Of a DNA stretch of 49,375 bases, positions 34,858 through 43,790 are shown in pieces; position 1 is the first letter of the stretch, and every line of letters starts with the position of its first letter. Where the stretch lies: contig CALUHO010000022.1 in assembly GCA_944320465.1 (NCBI GenBank), positions 1 through 49,375 on the forward strand, read 5' to 3'. Under the pieces are notes generated by a model. That model was not told the DNA's origin. It worked only from the letters and a program-made list of their open reading frames with translations, and ran no database searches. Both the position numbers and the translations under genes were made by a program. The DNA comes from an uncultured Bacteroidales bacterium. Its GTDB lineage: Bacteria; Bacteroidota; Bacteroidia; Bacteroidales; P3.

Positions 34858-37077
34858 TCAATTGCCCAGTTCCAGCTGGTTCCTCACCAACTCGTAGTAC
34901 GCGCCCCGCTTGGCCGTCAGCTCCGCGTGCGTGCCCTTCTCCGCTATCCTCCCTCCCTTCAGCACCACGATCTGGTCGGCATCCTTCACCGTGCTCAGCC
35001 GGTGCGCCACCACGACTACCGTCCGCCCCTTGAAGAACCCCTTCAGGTTCTCCATGATAGCCTTCTCGTTGTTCGCGTCCAAGGAATTGGTGGCCTCGTC
35101 GAAGAAGATGTACGCCGGCCTCTTGTACACCGTCCGCGCTATCAGTATCCGCTGCTTCTGCCCCTGGCTCAGACCGTTCCCCTCCGCACCTATCTTGGTG
35201 TTGTAACCCAACGGCAAGCCGTCTATCAAATCCTCCAGGTTCGCCACCCGCACCGCCTCCCGCAGCCGCTCCCGGTCAACCGTTTCCTCTCCTACCGCGA
35301 TGTTCCCCGCTATCGTGTCCGAGAAAATCACCCCTTCCTGCATCACCGCTCCGCAGGCCGCCCGCCACACGTGCGTGTTCACCCGCTCTATCCGGTGTCC
35401 GCCCACCTTCGCCTCCCCCTCCGTCGGCTCGTAGAATCCCAATAGCAGCTTCACCAAGGTCGTCTTCCCGCTCCCGCTCATCCCCACGATTGCCGTCGTC
35501 TTCCCCCAGGGTATCTCCAAGTCTATCCCGTCCAAGACCCAAGGGCTTTCCGAACCCCCGTAACGGAACCGGAGCCCCTGCACGCTCAAGGATGCCCGTG
35601 CCGGAAGCTCGGACAGGCGTTCCGCGTTCCTCTCCTCCTCGTCCTCCCGCTCCTGTATCTCCCCGAGCCGCTCCAAACTTATCTTCGCGTCCTGCGCCGA
35701 CTGGATGAAGCCCACCAGCATCGAAACCGGGCTGTTCAGCTGACCGATGATGTACTGCACCGCCATCATCATCCCCAAGCTCATCTCACCCCGTATCACC
35801 GCCCGCGCCGACAGGAACGACACCACGATGTTCTTCAGCTGGTTGATGAACGCCCCGCCCGCCTGCTGCCACTGGCTCAAGGCCAGACCCTGCACGCTCA
35901 CCCTGAACAGCTTGGCCTGTATCGCCTCCCAGCCCCAACGCTTCTGGCGCTCGCAGTTCTGCAGCTTGATCTCCTGCATCCCCGTCACCATCTCGTACAG
36001 GTTGCTCTGCTCGGCCGATGCCTGCGCGAACCGCCGGTAGTCCAACTCCCTCCGCCTCTTCAGGAATGCCGTTATCCACAGCACGTACAGCACGCTCGCC
36101 CCGAGGAAAACCCCGAAGATGACTCCATCATACACCGCCAGCACCACCAAGAATACAATCAAGGTAACAAACGAGAAAAAGGTCTGCAAGGACTCCCGCG
36201 TCAGGAACGCCTGCACCCGGGAATTGTCCTCGATCCGCTGCAGCAAGTCCCCCACCAGCTTGGTGTCGAAGAACCGGATCGGCAGCTTCATCAGCTTGGT
36301 CAAAAAGTCCGATATCATCGACACGTTCACCCGCGCCGTGATGTGCAGCAGGATCCACGACTGGATGAACTCCACCATCGTCTGGCTCGCGAACACCACC
36401 AATTGCGCCACTAATATCAACGTCACGAAATTCAGGTTCTGGTTCCCTATCCCGTAGTCCACGATGCTCTGGGTCAGGAACGGGAACACCAATTGCAGCA
36501 CCGACCCCACGAGGATGCCGACGCACAGCTGCGCCGCCTGGCTCCGGTAGGGCTTCAGGTAGCGCAGTACCCCGCCCAGCGTCCGCTTCCGCCGCTTCTC
36601 GTCCTCCTGTTCGTAGAAGGCCGGCGTGGGTTCCAGAAGCAGCGCGATGCCCATCCCCTCACCCTCATGCCGCGTGCTCTCCCAGCCCGCAAGGAAGTCC
36701 TCCACCGGCAGGCGCGCCAGACCGTGCGCCGGGTCGGCCACGTAAACCGTCCCCGTCCAACCCCCGTCCGCCCGCTTCCGCGCCTTGACTCTGTGGACCA
36801 CGATGAAATGGTTCTGCTTCCAGTGTGCTATGCACGGCAGCACCGCCTCCTCCGCCAGCTGTCCGAACGTAATGCGAACCCCCATCGTCCGCATCCCCAA
36901 GCCCTCCGCCGCCTCGCTCAGCCCCAGCATCGACACCCCGTCCCGCATCGCATGGCAGCGTTCCCGCAGCACGCTTACCGGATGGTACTTGCCGTAGTAC
37001 CGGCTCACCATCGACAGGCAGGCCGCACCGCAGTCCATCGCGTCCGGCTGATGTATGAATGGGAATCTCTTCCGCAT
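34858..37077 (-). CDS. Peptidase C39-containing ABC exporter (PCAT)
   Basis: Inner-membrane exporter that removes a double-glycine leader and translocates the core peptide. 739 residues. N-terminal C39 protease: catalytic Cys16 in QPDAMDCGAACLSM, His90 in NHFIVVHRV, Asp115 in VADPAHG. A six-helix transmembrane domain (about 175-440) follows. The nucleotide-binding domain has Walker A GMSGSGKTT, signature GLSQGQKQR, Walker B YIFFDEATNSLD and H-loop AHRLS. It lies between the radical SAM gene and the HlyD-like gene. All catalytic residues are present, so it should both cleave and export the GG-leader peptides of this locus. Confidence 0.93.
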   Translation of the reverse strand: MRKRFPFIHQPDAMDCGAACLSMVSRYYGKYHPVSVLRERCHAMRDGVSMLGLSEAAEGLGMRTMGVRITFGQLAEEAVLPCIAHWKQNHFIVVHRVKARKRADGGWTGTVYVADPAHGLARLPVEDFLAGWESTRHEGEGMGIALLLEPTPAFYEQEDEKRRKRTLGGVLRYLKPYRSQAAQLCVGILVGSVLQLVFPFLTQSIVDYGIGNQNLNFVTLILVAQLVVFASQTMVEFIQSWILLHITARVNVSMISDFLTKLMKLPIRFFDTKLVGDLLQRIEDNSRVQAFLTRESLQTFFSFVTLIVFLVVLAVYDGVIFGVFLGASVLYVLWITAFLKRRRELDYRRFAQASAEQSNLYEMVTGMQEIKLQNCERQKRWGWEAIQAKLFRVSVQGLALSQWQQAGGAFINQLKNIVVSFLSARAVIRGEMSLGMMMAVQYIIGQLNSPVSMLVGFIQSAQDAKISLERLGEIQEREDEEERNAERLSELPARASLSVQGLRFRYGGSESPWVLDGIDLEIPWGKTTAIVGMSGSGKTTLVKLLLGFYEPTEGEAKVGGHRIERVNTHVWRAACGAVMQEGVIFSDTIAGNIAVGEETVDRERLREAVRVANLEDLIDGLPLGYNTKIGAEGNGLSQGQKQRILIARTVYKRPAYIFFDEATNSLDANNEKAIMENLKGFFKGRTVVVVAHRLSTVKDADQIVVLKGGRIAEKGTHAELTAKRGAYYELVRNQLELGN

Positions 37078-37220
37078 GACTCGTGATTTTCAACTTTAAA
37101 TTTGTAAAAAAGTCTGCAACCCAGTATAAAATACCAACCACTTCTGCATAAAGACGAAAATTCCTCATAATAGCCAATAGTCTCCTCTGCATCATGGTCA
37201 ACCCATCCGCATTGGAAATA

Positions 37221-38723
37221 CTACTTGCAGTAAATTTCGTTTTTCAAAGGCAAAGCTGACGGGCAACGCGGGTCTGCCTGATCCCATTGATCCATCCCAT
37301 AGGCCTGCAATATCATTTTCCAACATACGCCTTTGTAATGCCTGCACTGGTCAAAATCGTGACAAGATTTGCACGGGCTGCTATCCCTGATTGTCTTTTG
37401 CTGTATATTGAACAAATCCAAAGCTTTCTTTCCGTTCCATATCTCCGCCAACGTATTTTCACGCAAATCACCGATAATGAATTGCGGATGCCAGTACAAT
37501 TCTTCACAAATAGTCACTTTGCCATCGGGAAGCACAATAAATGCCCGTTCATTTCCGGTGCAAATAGCTCGATTGACAAAAACATCGGTTTTATGCATCG
37601 TACAAAACATAGATTCATGCATAGGGTCTGGAGCTTTAAAAGCAATAGAAGGGAATATAGCCTCCAACGATGCCAAATATTCTGTAATAACCTGCAAATC
37701 TTTTAATTTTGCTTTTATTGACTGATAATGTTCGGCTGTCTTATACAAGGAATACCCTGCTTCACTACTCCGGATATTCCGAATGTGTTTAAATGATGTC
37801 AAATACTCAAACAACGGCTTGACCTCTCGCTCCAAGTCCGTATTATACTTCGTAAAAATGGTATTTGTCTGCCAATGGAATTGCATTGCATCCAACAATT
37901 CCATAGTACGTTTGATTCTTTTGAAATAATCCCTCCCCACTCCTAATGTAGAACTTAAGGTTTCAGGATTAATGGAATCTATTGAGATTTGAATCTGTAC
38001 AAGTCCCAATTTCTGCAAGAATTCTAACATTCCTTGCTCAACTGGATATTTTGTTGATATCAAGGGATAATACCCGCATTGCACCAATTCTTTTAAAATC
38101 ACCTTAATATCCGGATGCAGCAGAACTTCGCCCCCATTGATTCCCAAATCCTTTACACCAATATCTTTCATTTGATGGATAATATCCAATATCTCCGGTG
38201 TAGAAAGGTCTCTCCCATATTGCGTATGACGGTTTGCGTAACAATACACACAGTCAGTATAACACCTCATGGTCAATTCCAAAAATGCAGAGACCGGAAA
38301 ATAATTCCGATGATACCCTAAATTTATCTGTTCATGCATCGGAAAATCTTCCATGGTATAATACTCTATTCGTTCATAATCTCCCTTAGGTATCAACATG
38401 TTCTCCAACGCAAGGAAACGTTTTGAATCATCCTCCGAACCTATCCATTCTTTATTTTCAATATAACGGGAAACTATCGGTCGCAACTCTTCTTGAGACA
38501 ATCCGAAACGTTGCTCTAATATCAATAAACATTCAGCAAACGTCCGTTTTCCGTCAAAAACAGATAACATTTGAGCCACCAAAGGATGAATATTAACCAA
38601 TCTATCAGAAGTATGGTATATATCCTCATAGAACGAGGTACTATAAGACCCGACTTGACTTCTTGCACCATCATGATGCAAAAAATAACAAGGATTTAAG
38701 ATATACACAGATTCAAGATTCAT
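37221..38723 (-). CDS. Radical SAM/SPASM peptide maturase with N-terminal RRE-like domain
   Basis: 500 residues from MNLESVYILNPCYFLHHDG; earlier in-frame codons cover the intergenic hairpin and are unlikely to be coding. Residues about 5-100 look like a PqqD-type peptide-recognition domain (HPLVAQMLSVFDGKRTFAEC). The radical SAM motif is CYTDCVYC (Cys 154, 158, 161), followed by GINGGEVLLHPD and IQISIDSINPE. The C-terminal SPASM domain has CTGNERAFIVLPDGKVTIC, CKSCHDFDQCRHY, GVC and RCPSA. Its direct upstream neighbour is a Cys-rich GG-leader peptide, the likely substrate. The next gene, 143 bp on, is the C39 exporter. This stretch is more AT-rich than the transporter genes. Confidence 0.9.
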   Translation of the reverse strand: MNLESVYILNPCYFLHHDGARSQVGSYSTSFYEDIYHTSDRLVNIHPLVAQMLSVFDGKRTFAECLLILEQRFGLSQEELRPIVSRYIENKEWIGSEDDSKRFLALENMLIPKGDYERIEYYTMEDFPMHEQINLGYHRNYFPVSAFLELTMRCYTDCVYCYANRHTQYGRDLSTPEILDIIHQMKDIGVKDLGINGGEVLLHPDIKVILKELVQCGYYPLISTKYPVEQGMLEFLQKLGLVQIQISIDSINPETLSSTLGVGRDYFKRIKRTMELLDAMQFHWQTNTIFTKYNTDLEREVKPLFEYLTSFKHIRNIRSSEAGYSLYKTAEHYQSIKAKLKDLQVITEYLASLEAIFPSIAFKAPDPMHESMFCTMHKTDVFVNRAICTGNERAFIVLPDGKVTICEELYWHPQFIIGDLRENTLAEIWNGKKALDLFNIQQKTIRDSSPCKSCHDFDQCRHYKGVCWKMILQAYGMDQWDQADPRCPSALPLKNEIYCK

Positions 38724-38757
38724 AATAGTCCTATTTTTAATTAAAATTTCAGAATCA

Positions 38758-38781
38758 GGGATGTCACGTTTGTGACATCCC
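38758..38781 (-). terminator. Hairpin between precursor and maturase (attenuator)
   Basis: Perfect 10-bp inverted repeat: gggatgtcac (38758-38767) and gtgacatccc (38772-38781), 4-base loop, with one more A-T pair outside. It falls between the precursor stop (38795) and the maturase start (38723). Downstream on the minus strand the sequence is T-rich but has no perfect T-run, so partial termination or mRNA-end protection are both possible. Confidence 0.65.
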
Positions 38782-38794
38782 TTGACAGTTACGA

Positions 38795-38974
38795 TTACAA
38801 ATTTGATTGTATCGTACAGTGTCCCGGATTCTGTTGCGTTCGCTGACAACCCGGCGAACATTTAGCCAAACAACTAGAATCACAAACATCCAAATTGGAC
38901 GTTTGCCCAGTCGAGACTCCTCCAAGGATCTTTTTAAGTTCCTCAGCTGTCATGTTTTTCAAATTTTTTTCCAT
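38795..38974 (-). CDS. GG-leader RiPP precursor with CX3CX3CX3C core
   Basis: 59 residues: leader MEKNLKNMTAEELKKILGG (residues 1-19), then a 40-residue core. Cysteines fall at 31, 35, 39, 43 and 53, so the first four are spaced exactly every four residues (CDSSCLAKCSPGC). The helical leader ending in LGG suits C39 cleavage. It starts 69 bp after the outer-membrane protein gene and precedes the radical SAM/SPASM maturase, from which it is separated by a strong hairpin. The regular cysteines recall CXXX-repeat peptides that are modified by radical SAM enzymes. Confidence 0.8.
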   Translation of the reverse strand: MEKNLKNMTAEELKKILGGVSTGQTSNLDVCDSSCLAKCSPGCQRTQQNPGHCTIQSNL

Positions 38975-39043
38975 GACTTTTAAGTTTTACCGTTTCCCTA
39001 CTCTATTACCCCTTTTCGGTTCCGGGGCCGGCAAACGCCGGTA

Positions 39044-41506
39044 TCATTGCCCAATTCGTTGTGTTGCCCGTATCACCCTAAAATCTTGCGAATTACGAGA
39101 GAACCTCCATCGAACAGTCAAATAAACACTCTGCACAAATGGATTATAATACCGGATTGTATTCTGATACGATCCATCGAGCTCCCTCGCTGTCACCTTG
39201 ACATCCCATCCCCTGAAATACCCTTCCAATCCCAAGTACAAATTTCCATCGCAAAAAGTCTTATATACGGATATGTTTCCGGTCAAATCATGATTGGTCT
39301 TTTCACCAATCATCGACATTGGACTGGTATAGTACAAATTCAAACCTATCCCCATGGTCGGCAATACCTGAAAATTCATGTTAGCAGATGCCAGTCCCAC
39401 GACCGTCTCATGTCGATAATTTCCGGACACATCCGAATACGACTGATCCATATAAATTCCTCCCACCATCAACCCCATATACAGCCAATCGTTTATTTCC
39501 TTGTCCCAGCTCACTCTCACGTCATGTCCGTATTCCCAATTCCCATTCCGAGGACTTTGCCACGTAATGCCGCTCGATGGATCATAAGTTGTAATGTTGT
39601 AAATGTTCCCTTTCCCTGCACTGAACCCGTACACGAATCGCCACTGTCCTCTAAGCATATAGGTCAGCGAAGCCGAATATCCGGTCGGCAAACGCAATTT
39701 GTCATTCCCCACCGTGTATATATTCTCTGTAAGCCGCACTGCCCTAGGAGACAACTGCTTGTAGGTAGGCATCCCGCCCGAATAACGGCTCAAATCCAAG
39801 TTCAAGCTCGTCCCACGCTGCGGATTGAACTGATATCCAAGGCTGACATTGGCAAATGGCTGCACGTAGTTCCGGTTCGAAAACATATTTCCTGCGGCAT
39901 CTTTCGACAAAAGACCGTCCCATTGCACGCTCGCCCCCACCGAGTAGGAGAACTTGTCATAACTGTCCTTATATATCGCATAAGCTGTAGCCTGGTTGGT
40001 CTGTATGCTGTACCTGTCTGTCTGCTCCGGGTCGTTTTGCCATACCTCGTCTTGCCATATTTCCGTACGGAACGCATCGGTGGCGAATTTTCCATCGTAT
40101 GTCATGCCCACATCCAAGGCTCTCCCCGGACGAAACACATGGCTGTAATCCAAACGAGCTGTCGTATTGTTTTCCGTCAAGGGCGTATGCTGCCGATACA
40201 TCTCCTCTCCTAAAGAGGCAGATTTCTCATCCAGCCATTCCGTTTTGTACAGACCATCGCTTTTCAAGGAATTATACAAATAGTCCGCCTTGATGGAAAG
40301 CCTCGACCCCAAAGAATCGAACACTTGGGAATAATCCACAGCCAACAGATAACTTAGATTTTTACTGTTCTCATCCAACGAATACTGAGATTTTTCATAG
40401 CCAATCCCAGCGGGAGTTTCTTCTGACATTGCCACAGGATGCGACATAGAACGAATCCTATTCCGGGACGCATCGTAATAAATCGCCCCCACCAAACCCA
40501 CAGTCGTCCTTTCATCTATCTCATAAGCCATCGTCAGATAATCCATGATTGTATTGTAACGCAGCCTTGATTTCTGAACCCTTGACAAACCATACAAACC
40601 TTCATGATATACAGCATCTTCATTTTGAATAGCGTCTCCAGTATGATGACGGTAGCTTATCTCGTTAGTTAAACTGAATTTTCCTGTGCGCAAATAGAAT
40701 GGCATAATAAAACTTCCCCCATAACTGTCCGCTTTCTTTGCGCTCGGGCCATAGAAAGGATTCAGAATCAAATCCAACGAATAACCTTCCTTTTTCTTTG
40801 TCTCTATCCGCACTATCCCACCCCGCAAGGTGGACGAATAGGCACTGCCCGCTTGGTTCTGTACCTCCACATTCTCAATGTCCTCCCCGTTAAGCCACCT
40901 CAGTTGCTCCGCGTTCTGCAACTCTCTCCCATCCAAATAAATGACCGACACCGCCTGCCCGTCCAAGCTCAGTTCCCCGTCCTTATAGACCAAGCCCGGC
41001 AGAAGGTTGAGCGCCTCGCTCATCGTCCGGTTCTTGACCACCGAGGATTCCGACAAGTTTATCTTGTACTCCCCTGCCGTGTACCGTATCCGACTCCCTT
41101 CCACCTCCACTTCCTCCAACATCTCGCTATTAGGCACCATGACAAACTCCAAATCTTGGGAATCGAAGCTTATTTCAGCTTCCTGCCAAACGCTTCGATA
41201 CACGATATGCTTGCATTGCAACAGATACCGTCCCGGTTCCGGAACCTCCAACTGGTAATAGCCGCTAGTATCCGTCACACTGCCGTCAACAAGTTTCAGA
41301 CTGTCTGCCGATCCCAGCAAATTCTGTCCGGAAACCTCACCCACCCCCTGCCACAAAACCACCGTAGCATAAGGCACGGCAGCCCCCATGCTGTCCCGCA
41401 CGTACCCCTCCAGTTTCAAGGTTTCTTGTCCAATAGCACAACTCAAACTACCGAACAGCCATACCATAACAGCCGTAACGGTCTTATACGCATTTTCTCT
41501 CTTCAT
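39044..41506 (-). CDS. Outer membrane beta-barrel protein, TonB-receptor-like (carboxypeptidase-regulatory + plug)
   Basis: 820 residues. Signal peptide MKRENAYKTVTAVMVWLFGS with cut near CAIGQ; carboxypeptidase-regulatory-like domain (about 30-115, LEGYVRDSMGAAVPYATVVL); plug domain (about 145-240, MSEALNLLPGLVYKDGELSL and DIENVEVQNQAGSAYS); then a large beta-barrel with many alternating aromatic strands. This outer-membrane family is widespread in Bacteroidetes and its substrate is unknown. It is the first gene after the sigma-54 promoter of the RiPP operon and is directly followed by the Cys-rich precursor, so it may bind or import a modified peptide or its metal complex (inference). Confidence 0.88.
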   Translation of the reverse strand: MKRENAYKTVTAVMVWLFGSLSCAIGQETLKLEGYVRDSMGAAVPYATVVLWQGVGEVSGQNLLGSADSLKLVDGSVTDTSGYYQLEVPEPGRYLLQCKHIVYRSVWQEAEISFDSQDLEFVMVPNSEMLEEVEVEGSRIRYTAGEYKINLSESSVVKNRTMSEALNLLPGLVYKDGELSLDGQAVSVIYLDGRELQNAEQLRWLNGEDIENVEVQNQAGSAYSSTLRGGIVRIETKKKEGYSLDLILNPFYGPSAKKADSYGGSFIMPFYLRTGKFSLTNEISYRHHTGDAIQNEDAVYHEGLYGLSRVQKSRLRYNTIMDYLTMAYEIDERTTVGLVGAIYYDASRNRIRSMSHPVAMSEETPAGIGYEKSQYSLDENSKNLSYLLAVDYSQVFDSLGSRLSIKADYLYNSLKSDGLYKTEWLDEKSASLGEEMYRQHTPLTENNTTARLDYSHVFRPGRALDVGMTYDGKFATDAFRTEIWQDEVWQNDPEQTDRYSIQTNQATAYAIYKDSYDKFSYSVGASVQWDGLLSKDAAGNMFSNRNYVQPFANVSLGYQFNPQRGTSLNLDLSRYSGGMPTYKQLSPRAVRLTENIYTVGNDKLRLPTGYSASLTYMLRGQWRFVYGFSAGKGNIYNITTYDPSSGITWQSPRNGNWEYGHDVRVSWDKEINDWLYMGLMVGGIYMDQSYSDVSGNYRHETVVGLASANMNFQVLPTMGIGLNLYYTSPMSMIGEKTNHDLTGNISVYKTFCDGNLYLGLEGYFRGWDVKVTARELDGSYQNTIRYYNPFVQSVYLTVRWRFSRNSQDFRVIRATQRIGQ

Positions 41507-41630
41507 CGCCTTATCTTTTTTCCATGTTTGACTCTATTCCCTACAGGGTAATTTGGGGTCACATAGCCTTACCATCAATTCCTATTCATCCACTAAAACG
41601 GACTGCAACTCTTCTTTTGCATAAATTCCA

Positions 41631-41646
41631 TGCAATAACCGTGCCA
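41631..41646 (-). promoter_or_regulatory. Sigma-54 promoter of the RiPP operon
   Basis: On the minus strand the bases read TGGCACGGTTATTGCA: a perfect -24 TGGCAC and -12 TTGCA with the required GG-N10-GC spacing. The start of transcription would fall near 41620, giving a leader of about 115 nt before the outer-membrane protein gene. Confidence 0.8.
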
Positions 41647-41698
41647 AAAAATCAAATTATTAAAAATCAATATTTTAATTTTTCAAGAAAACGTAAAA

Positions 41699-41739
41699 GT
41701 GTAACAAAATGGAACACTCGCTGTAACACAAGTGTTACA
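41699..41739 (-). promoter_or_regulatory. Two tandem dyad sites upstream of the RiPP promoter (activator sites)
   Basis: Distal palindrome tgtaacacaagtgttaca (41722-41739); proximal weaker dyad gtgtaac-aaaat-ggaacac (41699-41717). The centres are about 22 bp apart, two helical turns, at roughly -88 and -110 from the predicted start. Nearly identical to 25674-25714. Confidence 0.7.
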
Positions 41740-41754
41740 CTTCGGGCAAAAAAA

Positions 41755-41796
41755 AGGAGGCTTGACGGGAATCCCCAAACTCCCATCAAGCCTCCT
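41755..41796 (-). terminator. Intrinsic terminator on the minus strand
   Basis: Arms aggaggcttgacggg (41755-41769) and cccatcaagcctcct (41782-41796) pair at 14 of 15 positions; on the minus strand they are followed by eight T. It would stop minus-strand transcription arriving from the region now holding the insertion sequence, just before the sigma-54 control region. Confidence 0.8.
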
Positions 41797-41834
41797 GTCC
41801 GCGATAAGCGGAATGGCAAAATCAGCGCACTTCC

Positions 41835-43505
41835 CCCTGACTTCGTCACTATAAAAGCATTAATTTTATAATATCTTGATAAATAATGTTTTGTAATTTT
41901 GCATACCCTAATTTTGGGGTACGCAAAGCATTTTTATATGTTTATCAAGCGAAAAAAGAATCGGTCAGGTACTGTAAGTATCGTTGTAGCTGAAAAGATT
42001 TCAGGTTATTACAAGGAGCTTGCCACCATAGGTATAGCGCGTACTCAAGAAGAGATAGATTCTCTCATAATGAGAGGACGTAAATGGATAGATGCGGAAC
42101 AGGAACGCCGCCATCCACGGCTGGATCTTTTCGGTGAGGAACGTAAGAAACGAGATGCGGAACTTTTGAGTGCCGAACAGATGCTATCGTGCATAACCAA
42201 CATCTCCATCAATGGGGCAGACCTGATACTTGACCGTGTCTTTGACAAGGTGGGATTCAACAGGATAGAAGACGAGGTGTTCCGCCAACTTGTAAAAGCC
42301 CGCTTGTCTCATCCTGCAAGCAAATCTGCCACAGTGGAGTATCTGAAGAATCATTTTGATGAAGACGTCAGCCTGTCGAAGATCTATCGTTATTTGGACA
42401 AACTGAGCGATAACCAGCATAAGATAGTTCAGGACATAAGCGTCCTTCACACAAAGAAGATTTTAGGCGGCCATATCGGTGTGCTGTTTTATGATGTCAC
42501 CACACTCTATTTTGAAGCGGACTATGAGGACGAGCTTCGCAAAACGGGTTTCTCCAAGGAAGGGCGTCACCAGAACCCTCAGATTATATTGGGACTGTTG
42601 GTCAGCATTGGCGGCTATCCGCTTGCGTATTGCATCCATGAGGGCAACAAGTACGAGGGACACACGATGCTTCCGGTAGTGACGGAATTTGTCCGGAAAT
42701 ATGAGCTGGAAGATTTTATCGTGGTGGCTGACTCAGGGTTGATGAACAACGATAATATAGCCGACCTTGAAGCAAACGGTTACAGGTATATCATCGGTGC
42801 GAAAATCAGGAACGAGAGCAGGAAGATACAGGAATGGATACTGGAGCAGCCTAAGACAGACTGCCAGATGGTTGAATACGATAAAGGCAACGGACAGAGG
42901 TTATTGGTCGGATATACGGAAGACCGTGCCCGAAAGGATGCTTATAACCGGGAGAAAGGGATACGCCGTCTGGAGAAGGCCTACCGCAGAGGTACGCTTA
43001 CTAAAGACAATATCAACAAGCGCGGATACAACAAGTTCCTGAAAATGGAAGGAGATGTGAAAGTGACCATCAATTACGAGAAACTGGAGAAAGATGCGAA
43101 ATGGGATGGTCTCAAAGGATACCTTACCAATACGAATATACCTGTCAATGACGTATATGCCGCCTACCATAACCTATGGCATGTTGAAAGAGCCTTCCGC
43201 ATATCAAAATCAAAGATTGAGATAAGACCAATGTTTCACTTCACACGGCGCAGGATAGAAGCCCATGTCTGTATCTGCTTCGTGGCCTTGAAAGTTTACA
43301 AGGAATTGGAACGTCTGCTGAAACTATCCGACATAAATATGAGTGTGGACAAGGTGCTCGCTCTTGCCCGGACCATCGTGACAATACAGATGACTTTGCC
43401 TCAAAGCAAGCAGGCCATCAATAGGACTATGCTTATGAAACGGCATCAACGTATCGCTCCATTGCTTACTGATGAATTTTGGGGTACGCGTTGACGAAGT
43501 CAGGG
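41835..43505 (+). mobile_element. IS1634-type insertion sequence
   Basis: Bounded by perfect 14-bp inverted repeats, ccctgacttcgtca (41835-41848) and tgacgaagtcaggg (43492-43505), with one transposase gene between. I see no matching target duplication outside these ends. Just inside, a 15-bp direct repeat aattttggggtacgc occurs at 41910-41924 and 43475-43489; the second copy forms the 3' end of the transposase gene. It lies between the permease remnant and the RiPP control region. Confidence 0.75.
41938..43494 (+). CDS. IS1634-family DDE transposase
   Basis: 518 residues from MFIKRKKNRSGTVSIVV; an upstream ATG at 41899 would add 13 residues overlapping the inner repeat. DDE residues are likely the Asp in VLFYDVTTLYFE, the Asp in VVADSGLMNNDNIAD and the Glu in HNLWHVERAFRISKSKIE. 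The sequence ends TDEFWGTR inside the terminal region of the element. Reading frame intact, so it may be active. More AT-rich than the transporter genes and opposite in direction to all genes around it. Confidence 0.92.
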   Translation: MFIKRKKNRSGTVSIVVAEKISGYYKELATIGIARTQEEIDSLIMRGRKWIDAEQERRHPRLDLFGEERKKRDAELLSAEQMLSCITNISINGADLILDRVFDKVGFNRIEDEVFRQLVKARLSHPASKSATVEYLKNHFDEDVSLSKIYRYLDKLSDNQHKIVQDISVLHTKKILGGHIGVLFYDVTTLYFEADYEDELRKTGFSKEGRHQNPQIILGLLVSIGGYPLAYCIHEGNKYEGHTMLPVVTEFVRKYELEDFIVVADSGLMNNDNIADLEANGYRYIIGAKIRNESRKIQEWILEQPKTDCQMVEYDKGNGQRLLVGYTEDRARKDAYNREKGIRRLEKAYRRGTLTKDNINKRGYNKFLKMEGDVKVTINYEKLEKDAKWDGLKGYLTNTNIPVNDVYAAYHNLWHVERAFRISKSKIEIRPMFHFTRRRIEAHVCICFVALKVYKELERLLKLSDINMSVDKVLALARTIVTIQMTLPQSKQAINRTMLMKRHQRIAPLLTDEFWGTR

Positions 43506-43586
43506 CTTTACGAGCATCATCAAACATCCAGCAAAATTATTAACAATCAATCAATCTAATTCTTGCAAATTCATCACAAAATACCG

Positions 43587-43769
43587 TTATCTGCCGGAAG
43601 CCGCCGCACGTTTTTTCAAGTCCCGCAACATATTTCCAACCTGAACCTCATCAAACCCGTAGAGTTCCATCTGCCGAGAATCCAGCAAGACATTCTCCAA
43701 AGCCGCCACCCCGTCTGCTGCCCGACATCCTTGTCCTGCAGCAATGCCAATAATACAATACCCTACAAA
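43587..43769 (-). pseudogene. Unrecognised C-terminal coding fragment
   Basis: An open frame without a proper ATG reads VALENVLLDSRQMELYGFDE and then VQVGNMLRDLKKRAAASGR, ending at 43587. It looks like the tail of a real protein (helical, charged, sensible composition), or a 40-residue protein from a GTG start. It lies just after the frameshifted permease gene in the same direction and before the insertion sequence. I cannot name it. Confidence 0.3.
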
Positions 43770-43790
43770 TCATAGAAACAGCCCAAAAAT

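Noticed and set aside
38724..38861. N-terminal extension of the radical SAM gene at 37221-38723
   Set aside because: The extra 46 codons translate the intergenic hairpin and overlap the precursor gene; the fold begins at MNLESVYILNP.
41711..41725. Second sigma-54 promoter in tggaacactcgctgt
   Set aside because: GG and GC are only 7 bases apart, not the required 10, and the stretch belongs to the dyad activator site.
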